From Alphaproteobacteria bacterium (lineage in GTDB: Bacteria; Pseudomonadota; Alphaproteobacteria; RF32; CAG-239), in NCBI GenBank assembly GCA_017557925.1, contig JAFYWO010000140.1:1-8095 (forward strand): 8,095 bases of DNA, read 5' to 3'. The notes under the pieces are model-generated. The model did not search any database. It was not told the origin of the DNA and worked only from the letters and a program-made list of their open reading frames with translations. How positions within the stretch are numbered: the first letter of the stretch is position 1; each line of letters opens with the position of its first letter. Below, in pieces: positions 1 to 3,858 of this stretch. The position numbers and the translations under genes are program-made.

Positions 1-20
1 CGCCTTCGGCTCGCAATGAT
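1..20 (+). repeat. Partial copy of dispersed palindromic repeat at window edge
   Basis: The first 20 bases match the right half of the repeats at 162-192 and 214-244: a CGC-TTCG-CTCGCAATGA-like core with one inserted C and one changed base. The left arm would lie outside the window, so the copy is cut by the window edge and is not necessarily truncated in the genome. Confidence 0.6.
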
Positions 21-84
21 GGAAGGGGTGAGTGTGTGGCAAAATAGCGAGAGAGTTGTGGTGGCATGAGGAGTGTTCCTCTTT

Positions 85-120
85 CGTCATCACGAGGAGC
101 GTAAGCGACGTGGTGATCCA
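85..120 (-). repeat. Dispersed palindromic repeat, inverted copy with altered stem
   Basis: This copy lies in the opposite orientation to those at 162-244. It keeps the flanks CGTC and CCA, but its arms read ATCAC (89-93) and GTGAT (113-117) where the other copies have ATTGC and GCAAT. The two arms changed together, so pairing is kept. The interior is longer (GAGGAGCGTAAGCGACGTG). It is a non-coding repeat; dispersed hairpin repeats of this general look are common in several bacterial lineages. Confidence 0.8.
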
Positions 121-161
121 TAAGAGGAGAGCCTAGAAGGATTTGCTTGATTGTTTTTTAG

Positions 162-192
162 ACTGGATTGCCACGCTTCGCTCGCAATGACG
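162..192 (+). repeat. Dispersed palindromic repeat, copy A
   Basis: This 31-base unit has arms ATTGC (167-171) and GCAAT (184-188) around the core CACGCTTCGCTC. It is repeated with a single base change at 214-244, 52 bases downstream. Reverse-strand translation of these units gives short peptides of the SLRAKRGNP kind, a well-known source of false gene calls. Confidence 0.9.
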
Positions 193-213
193 AGGGAGGA
201 TGGTTTGTTGTAT

Positions 214-244
214 ACTGGATTGCCACGCTTCGCTCGCAATAACG
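214..244 (+). repeat. Dispersed palindromic repeat, copy B
   Basis: Same 31-base unit as 162-192 with one difference (AATAACG instead of AATGACG at the right edge). Its arms are ATTGC (219-223) and GCAAT (236-240). The near-identity of the two copies suggests a recent local duplication or a recent spread of the element. Confidence 0.9.
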
Positions 245-255
245 GGGGAGGGTAT

Positions 256-293
256 ACCGGATTGCCACGGCAATAAATTGCCTTGCAATGGCG
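256..293 (+). repeat. Dispersed palindromic repeat, variant with replaced core
   Basis: The outer sequence (ACCGGATTGCCACGG ... GCAATGGCG) matches copies A and B, with arms at 261-265 and 285-289. The core differs: it holds a second inverted repeat, GGCAAT (269-274) and ATTGCC (277-282), around AA, so a nested or alternative hairpin is possible. It is a subtype of the same repeat family. Confidence 0.75.
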
Positions 294-420
294 GAGTATG
301 TTGTATTGATTGCGGATAAAAAGAAATTGCGATGTGAGAGGGAGATGGTTGGGGATGATATAGGCTTGGTGTGTATATAGGAAAATCGGAAGATAATGAG
401 CAAAGTTTTTATAAAAAAAG

Positions 421-448
421 TTGACTTAAAAAAACTATATTGTATAAC
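421..448 (+). promoter_or_regulatory. Sigma70-like promoter of a candidate RNA gene
   Basis: TTGACT (421-426), a 16-base spacer and TATAAC (443-448), with TG directly before the -10 box. Transcription would start near 455. No credible coding frame follows, but a strong terminator on the same strand ends at 758. Confidence 0.55.
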
Positions 449-479
449 CTCTATTGAATTTTTTATTTTTATGATTGTT

Positions 480-558
480 TGTTTGCTTGTGAAAGTAGAC
501 GTAGTGTGTAATGTAAAGTTCGTATTATATTATTGTGTTTGCTTGTGAAAGTAGGCAC
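480..558 (+). repeat. Direct repeat pair forming two GTGA-capped hairpins
   Basis: An identical 19-base unit (TGTTTGCTTGTGAAAGTAG) occurs at 480-498 and 536-554. Each copy folds on itself as GTTTGCTT, loop GTGA, then AAGTAGAC (481-500) or AAGTAGGC (537-556). The one base that differs in the 3' arm (A499 or G555) pairs with T in both cases. The second copy extends by two more pairs to 535-558. Confidence 0.7.
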
Positions 559-722
559 TTAATTGTTTCATAACAATATGGTTTTGGGTGGTAGTTTGTT
601 GTGATAATAAATTACTCGCCTACTATGTAGTAGTAATCAGGGTGTGGATTTTATCCTCATATCCTGTTTGATAACATAAGGTATCTATTTTTTTAAGGTT
701 TATAGGTATCTTTGTTCTGAAT

Positions 723-758
723 AATAGTCTTCCTTGTGAAAGGAGGGCTATTTTTTTT
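723..758 (+). terminator. Intrinsic terminator of the candidate RNA
   Basis: A 13-pair stem with three G-T pairs (723-735 with 740-752) is closed by a GTGA tetraloop (736-739), and a run of T covers 751-758. The T run lies only on the + side, so it ends rightward transcription and does not serve the minus-strand gene that stops at 784. Confidence 0.85.
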
Positions 759-783
759 GTGTCTTAATAGATGTATTAAGTGC

Positions 784-1152
784 TTATTTTTGCTTTTTAT
801 CTATAATGTCGGCAACATCTTTCATACGGTTTATAAAAGTTTGTCCGTCCTTAAAGTAACGGGATTTTATGTTGTTTGATGAGTGTATGTTTTTTATTGT
901 TGGGGCGTGATTATACATGGCGGTATAAAAAATAGAATTAAGTAGGAACAAAAATAACCAAAAAAGCTTTTTTCCAAGCGCAAAAAACAATAATGAGAAA
1001 AAGCAGGTAGCACCGCACAAAAAATAAAAAGTATATATTGCAGTAGGTGCGGAGCGAGTTAATTCTAAATCTTCTATAAAAAATAATCCGACAACACTAA
1101 CGGCTAAAAATTTTAGGATGAAAATTGCGACTGTTAAGAGTATAAATAGCAT
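784..1152 (-). CDS. Small three-helix membrane protein, unknown function
   Basis: The protein has 122 residues and I do not recognise it. Three hydrophobic segments are visible at about residues 2-26 (with a lysine at 14), 37-59 and 63-80. A polar, basic tail of about 40 residues follows, ending IDKKQK and likely to sit on one side of the inner membrane. The start is supported by AAAAGGA about seven bases upstream of ATG. It lies 67 bases downstream of the SPFH gene on the same strand, with two stem-loops in the gap and no obvious promoter of its own, so it may be the third, less strongly expressed gene of the NfeD-SPFH operon. A role with those proteins is only inference from position. Confidence 0.75.
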   Translation of the reverse strand: MLFILLTVAIFILKFLAVSVVGLFFIEDLELTRSAPTAIYTFYFLCGATCFFSLLFFALGKKLFWLFLFLLNSIFYTAMYNHAPTIKNIHSSNNIKSRYFKDGQTFINRMKDVADIIDKKQK

Positions 1153-1173
1153 TTTATTTTCCTTTTAGGGAGT

Positions 1174-1205
1174 GAAGCCTTATTTAAGGCGATAAATAAG
1201 GCTTC
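1174..1205. other. Perfect 12-pair stem-loop in the SPFH-membrane protein gap
   Basis: GAAGCCTTATTT (1174-1185) and AAATAAGGCTTC (1194-1205) are perfect inverted repeats around an 8-base loop. No T run follows in either direction, so this is not a standard intrinsic terminator. On the minus-strand transcript it sits between the SPFH stop and the ribosome binding site of the next gene, where it could act as a processing or stability element or a weak attenuator. Confidence 0.7.
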
Positions 1206-1212
1206 TGGGTCT

Positions 1213-1234
1213 AAGGGGTTTAAGCCCCTTTTTT
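1213..1234 (+). terminator. Terminator-like hairpin overlapping the SPFH stop codon
   Basis: AAGGGG (1213-1218) and CCCCTT (1225-1230) pair around a loop that holds the SPFH stop codon. The run of T follows on the + strand only. For the minus-strand operon it therefore lacks a U tract and probably allows read-through. On the + strand it would end antisense transcription. Confidence 0.45.
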
Positions 1235-2200
1235 GTTTACTAACATTTCTTTTATGCCGTCTACAGAACTTAATACGGCAGATGCTTCGTATGGCATATA
1301 AACAATCTTGTTGTCTTTGCCGGATGTCATCTCTTTCATTGTTTCTAAATACTTCATTGCAATTAAGTATTTGTCTGCTTGACCTTTGGTCTGAAGTGCT
1401 TCAATGATACGAGAAATGGCTTCTTTTTCTGCTTCTGCTTCTACCATACGAGCTTGAGCGATACCTTCGGCTTTTAAGATGGCTGCTTCTTTTTCACCTT
1501 CGGCTTGGCGGATGGCAGCTTCTTTTTCACCTTCAGCGATACGGATGGCTGATTCTTTTTGACCTTCTGCTTCATAAATCATAGCACGTTTTTCACGTTC
1601 AGCCTTCATTTGTTTATCCATTGCGGATTGAATGTCTGATGGAGGGGTAATATCTTGTAATTCAATACGGTTTACTTTTACACCCCATTTGTCGGATGCT
1701 GAATCCAAAATTTCTCTTAATTCGGTGTTGATTTTGTCACGAGATGTGAGAGTTTCTTGTAAATCTAATTTACCGATAAGTTGACGCAAGGTGGTTTGAG
1801 TTAATTTTTCTATTGCTTCATATAAATTTTCTACACCATAAACGGATTTTTCCGGATTGATGATTTGGAAATATAATACAGCATTGATAGAAATTGATAC
1901 GTTATCTTTGGTAATCACACTTTGACGAGGGAAATCACATACTGTTTCACGCAAATCTATACGAGTTGTTTTTTGCATATATGATGTGGTTGAACCATCT
2001 CTGTAGTTAACTGTTACTTTTCTATACACTACTTTTGGGGTATCAATGAACGGAACAATAAAGTTAAGTCCCGCAGATAAAGTGTCTTTATATTTACCAA
2101 GACGTTGAATAATTACAACTTCTTGTTGTTCTACAATCATACAGCCTTTAATAGCAATGAAAAGGGAGAGGATGATTAAAAGTGTTAAAAATGTGGACAT
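1220..2200 (-). CDS. SPFH/stomatin-like membrane protein (paraslipin/QmcA type)
   Basis: The 326-residue protein has family-typical length and order. A hydrophobic N-terminal anchor (about residues 3-22) is followed by the conserved start of the SPFH domain (EQQEVVIIQRLGKY, 24-37), GLNFIVPFID (44-53), RIDLRETVCDFPRQSVITKDN (split here as 80-92 and 93-100) and the DITPP motif (183-187). A charged helix follows with five 11-residue units starting at A211, A222, A233, A244 and A255, the coiled coil typical of stomatins. Such proteins form large oligomers in membrane microdomains and often control membrane proteases. Its start codon shares one base with the NfeD stop (TAATG) and is preceded by AAGGAAAG, indicating translational coupling. 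The segment at about 64-80 is longer than in human stomatin; similar insertions occur in some bacterial members. Family call very secure, cellular partner inferred. Confidence 0.95.
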   Translation of the reverse strand: MSTFLTLLIILSLFIAIKGCMIVEQQEVVIIQRLGKYKDTLSAGLNFIVPFIDTPKVVYRKVTVNYRDGSTTSYMQKTTRIDLRETVCDFPRQSVITKDNVSISINAVLYFQIINPEKSVYGVENLYEAIEKLTQTTLRQLIGKLDLQETLTSRDKINTELREILDSASDKWGVKVNRIELQDITPPSDIQSAMDKQMKAEREKRAMIYEAEGQKESAIRIAEGEKEAAIRQAEGEKEAAILKAEGIAQARMVEAEAEKEAISRIIEALQTKGQADKYLIAMKYLETMKEMTSGKDNKIVYMPYEASAVLSSVDGIKEMLVNKKGA

Positions 2201-2637
2201 TATTTCTTTCCTTTCTTTTCTACAAACATGGTTAAGTCGTTATGACGGATAATTTTTACTTTTGAACCTTTTTTTATTTCAGGGACATCTTCTGAAGTGG
2301 TTCTTGCCTCCCAATTTTCGTCGTATACAGATATGCGACCGGTATAATAGTTTATATCTGTTGTAGCGGTTGCTATTTTATCAATGTATTGGGATTCAAA
2401 ATTATGTGTTTTTTCTTCTTTAGGATTTATATTTAGTAGAGGTCTTAAGAAGAGGATAAAAATTATTGAGAAAATACAAAATATAGGGATTAGAATATTG
2501 TAGTTTTCTGTAAACACTCCCCAAAAAGCCGTAATTATTGAAGCAACGGCAAAGTTTAGGAAAAACATTGTAGGAGAAAAGATTTCTGCAATAAAAAATA
2601 AGACAGAAACAATTAAAAAAATAAGCCACGCAGACAT
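2200..2637 (-). CDS. Short NfeD-like membrane protein
   Basis: The protein has 145 residues, with three membrane helices at about residues 4-21, 24-43 and 47-66. A short linker leads to a C-terminal beta-rich OB-fold domain (about 86-142) carrying the family pattern TGRISVYDENWEAR (99-112, with W109 and R112) and GSKVKII. This is the short NfeD form without the N-terminal serine protease domain. Short NfeD proteins are usually encoded next to SPFH proteins and act with them in the membrane, which matches the one-base overlap with the downstream SPFH gene. AAGGA eight bases upstream supports the ATG. A promoter-like pair at 2690-2718 lies about 50 bases upstream. Confidence 0.9.
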   Translation of the reverse strand: MSAWLIFLIVSVLFFIAEIFSPTMFFLNFAVASIITAFWGVFTENYNILIPIFCIFSIIFILFLRPLLNINPKEEKTHNFESQYIDKIATATTDINYYTGRISVYDENWEARTTSEDVPEIKKGSKVKIIRHNDLTMFVEKKGKK

Positions 2638-2689
2638 AATTTGTTCCTTTAAAAATTAACTTTTAATTATTTAAGCAAAATTTTATTAA

Positions 2690-2718
2690 AGTATAGTTAA
2701 GTTGGTGGTTAAAGTTAA
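2690..2718 (-). promoter_or_regulatory. Likely promoter of the NfeD-SPFH operon
   Basis: Read on the minus strand: TTAACT (2713-2718), a 17-base spacer and TATACT (2690-2695). The -10 box is good and the -35 box weak. Transcription would start near 2683, leaving a leader of about 45 bases that contains the AAGGA ribosome binding site. Confidence 0.45.
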
Positions 2719-2751
2719 GATAAAATATGAGGGCGGTATTAAATATGGTGG

Positions 2752-2780
2752 TTGACAAAATAGATGTTTTGGGGTAATAT
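2752..2780 (+). promoter_or_regulatory. Sigma70-like promoter with consensus -35, no gene directly downstream
   Basis: TTGACA (2752-2757), a 17-base spacer and TAATAT (2775-2780). Transcription would run rightward from about 2787 into a stretch without a convincing frame. It is divergent from the NfeD-SPFH promoter 34 bases to the left. Confidence 0.5.
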
Positions 2781-2793
2781 CCTTTGAAATTAC

Positions 2794-2817
2794 GATAATT
2801 ATCATATTTTTATGATA
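2794..2817. promoter_or_regulatory. Overlapping palindromes just downstream of a promoter
   Basis: GATAATTATC (2794-2803) is a perfect 10-base palindrome. It overlaps a second inverted repeat, TATCATA/TATGATA around TTTT (2800-2817). Both sit within about 40 bases after the -10 box at 2775-2780, a place where an operator or a 5' protective hairpin would lie. In AT-rich DNA such palindromes also arise by chance. Confidence 0.3.
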
Positions 2818-2985
2818 CACATTTCCATTGGGTTTGTTAGTCGCTTCAGAAGTTATTTTAAGGATTGTAAATTTATTTAGTGTAAGTTTCTTTTCTAGCG
2901 TATTTGTCCTTTGTAACAGTTGAAGTGTAAAGCTATCTAAAGGAGTAGCACAAACTAGAATCCGCATAAAAGTTAAAAAAACAAC

Positions 2986-3012
2986 AAAATCTTATCCGGA
3001 GAGATTTTTTTT
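2986..3012 (+). terminator. Possible weak intrinsic terminator
   Basis: AAAATCTT (2986-2993) pairs with GAGATTTT (3001-3008), including one T-G pair, and T continues to 3012. The stem is AT-rich, so termination would be partial. Confidence 0.4.
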
Positions 3013-3082
3013 GGTTTATTTGGCTTTTATGAAATAAGGGATAGCTATAATGTAGTTTGTCCTTTATTTGGAAAACTGAAAC

Positions 3083-3107
3083 GGGCGCCTTCGGGTGCCC
3101 TTTTTTT
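3083..3107 (+). terminator. Strong intrinsic terminator with TTCG loop
   Basis: GGGCGCC (3083-3089) pairs with GGTGCCC (3094-3100) around a TTCG tetraloop closed by C-G, followed by seven T (3101-3107). It ends rightward transcription. No protein gene lies upstream on this strand, which is the main reason to suspect an RNA gene to its left. Confidence 0.9.
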
Positions 3108-3128
3108 GTATTATATTGTTTTTTATGA

Positions 3129-3196
3129 TTGACTTATTAAAAAAAAGTGATACTAAAATTAGTTCTTGAGTTAATTACTTGATGTATCATTATAAA
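3129..3196 (+). promoter_or_regulatory. Promoter region of the 26-residue-repeat gene
   Basis: Two candidate promoters are visible. One is TTGACT (3129-3134), 16 bases, TACTAA (3151-3156). The other is TTGAGT (3166-3171) with the AT-rich -10 TATAAA (3191-3196) after 19 bases, or TTATAA (3190-3195) after 18. The second would start transcription within about five bases of the ATG at 3208, giving a leaderless or nearly leaderless message. Confidence 0.4.
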
Positions 3197-3207
3197 ATTT
3201 TTGTATC

Positions 3208-3795
3208 ATGGACACAACGAAAAATGATGTTTTAAGTTTTTTTGATGTTGCTACATCAGAAGAATTGTTGGAGTATGTGTTGAATCATCGCTTAGCGTTT
3301 GATGAATTTGTTAAACTCATTGAATTTGATGATGGTAAGCCGATTAAGATGTATTTGCAGAACAATCAATTAAGTGTTGAGGAAGAATTGCATTTTTTGA
3401 AGTCTGCAAAATTGGACTATGTGGAAGTGTATTTTGCTTCATCTGCCTTGTCGTACAAGGGACAAGAATTTTTGATGCAAAATTGTGCACCGGAAATTGT
3501 GGAAGAATATGTGCGTTATCACGAATTGATTGAGGAATTTGAAACGCTATTGTTCCGTAAGGGATTTGAAAAGGCTGCTCAAATTTATGTATCGCACAAT
3601 TCGTTGTTTGCCGGTTCTGAAATTCCTATGATGAAATTTGGCGGTGTTCGTATGCTTGAACGCTACATTGAACACGATGACTTGCATAAGGATGCTGAAT
3701 TTCTGCTTTTGGAAGAGCCGTATTGTGAACTTCTTCCTAAGTATGTTTCTAAATGGAATTTATGTTCGGAAGTTGAAGGACAATACCATAAATAA
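3208..3795 (+). CDS. Helical solenoid protein of seven 26-residue repeats, unknown function
   Basis: The protein has 195 residues and I do not recognise its family. After a short N-terminus (1-19) the whole chain consists of exact 26-residue units without gaps: 20-45, 46-71, 72-97, 98-123, 124-149, 150-175 and a shortened 176-195. Each begins with a hydrophobic residue, two variable residues, then an invariant Y and V, I, L or F. L follows six residues after the Y, then usually an E and a hydrophobic cluster. This pattern suggests stacked helical hairpins forming a binding surface, in the manner of other short helical repeats. The protein is acidic, with no signal peptide or membrane helix. 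ATG at 3208 is the only reasonable start, since an in-frame stop lies at 3193, and no ribosome binding site precedes it. It ends just before a bidirectional terminator. Confidence 0.85.
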   Translation: MDTTKNDVLSFFDVATSEELLEYVLNHRLAFDEFVKLIEFDDGKPIKMYLQNNQLSVEEELHFLKSAKLDYVEVYFASSALSYKGQEFLMQNCAPEIVEEYVRYHELIEEFETLLFRKGFEKAAQIYVSHNSLFAGSEIPMMKFGGVRMLERYIEHDDLHKDAEFLLLEEPYCELLPKYVSKWNLCSEVEGQYHK

Positions 3796-3813
3796 AATTT
3801 TGGTATAGATAAT

Positions 3814-3847
3814 AAAAAAGCCTTTACGTTATCGTAAAGGCTTTTTT
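3814..3847. terminator. Bidirectional intrinsic terminator
   Basis: A 15-pair stem (3814-3828 with 3833-3847) with a TTAT loop is flanked by A on the left arm and T on the right arm. It works in both directions and separates the convergent genes ending at 3795 and 3859. Confidence 0.9.
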
Positions 3848-3858
3848 GTTGGTTAATT

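Larger units (their letters stand above)
455..758 (+). ncRNA. Candidate structured RNA of about 300 nt, unknown family
   Basis: This span lies between a sigma70-like promoter (421-448) and an intrinsic terminator (723-758) on the same strand, and has no convincing protein frame. It is dense in hairpins: 481-500 and 535-558 (both GTGA-capped), 562-577 (ATTGTT/AACAAT around TCAT), 611-637 (ATTACT/AGTAAT enclosing CTAC/GTAG), 646-656 (GGAT/ATCC, enclosed by CAGG 638-641 and CCTG 663-666) and the terminator, also GTGA-capped. I see no signature of RNase P RNA, tmRNA, SRP RNA or tRNA. A 25-codon frame at 471-548 has no ribosome binding site and ends inside the second repeat. The start at 455 is inferred from the promoter. 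It could instead be an untranslated remnant of a decayed gene, but the ordered stems argue for a functional RNA. Confidence 0.45.
2787..3107 (+). ncRNA. Second candidate RNA, weaker case
   Basis: The span runs from the promoter at 2752-2780 to the terminator at 3083-3107 and holds no frame with a ribosome binding site. Inverted repeats are present: TATCATA (2800-2806) with TATGATA (2811-2817), a long-range TTCTAG/CTAGAA pair, 2986-3008 with a following T run, and AAATAAGGGA (3032-3041) with TCCTTTATTT (3060-3069). If the 2986-3008 hairpin terminates, the RNA would be about 225 nt; otherwise about 320 nt. A minus-strand open frame covers 2686-2967 but lacks a ribosome binding site. A decayed gene is a real alternative. 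Confidence 0.3.

Noticed and set aside
158..403. Minus-strand open frame of 81 codons
   Set aside because: Its C-terminal half is translated from the palindromic repeats (CERSVAIQ and SLRAKRGNP type peptides), and it has no ribosome binding site.
471..548. Hydrophobic 25-codon + strand frame inside the candidate RNA
   Set aside because: There is no ribosome binding site, and the frame ends inside the second hairpin repeat. The repeats lie in different frames, so they are not coding repeats.
480..554. CRISPR array
   Set aside because: Only two copies of a 19-base unit and no cas genes. The unit is a hairpin within a promoter-terminator span.
455..758. Known housekeeping RNAs (RNase P RNA, tmRNA, SRP RNA, 6S)
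   Set aside because: The conserved sequence blocks I know for the first three are absent, and the ends do not pair into the long 6S-type hairpin. Only a covariance-model search could settle it.
2420..2629. Minus-strand open frame of 69 codons
   Set aside because: It is a shadow in another frame of the NfeD-like gene, whose domain pattern and ribosome binding site are clear.
2812..2880. Short + strand peptide frame of 22 codons after the 2752 promoter
   Set aside because: No ribosome binding site, and the start codon lies in a hairpin arm. No evidence of coding beyond the open frame.
2686..2967. Minus-strand open frame of 93 codons (MRILVCATP...)
   Set aside because: No ribosome binding site, no recognisable domain, low-complexity C-terminus. 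It overlaps the likely NfeD-SPFH promoter and opposes a better + strand promoter. A decayed gene cannot be excluded.
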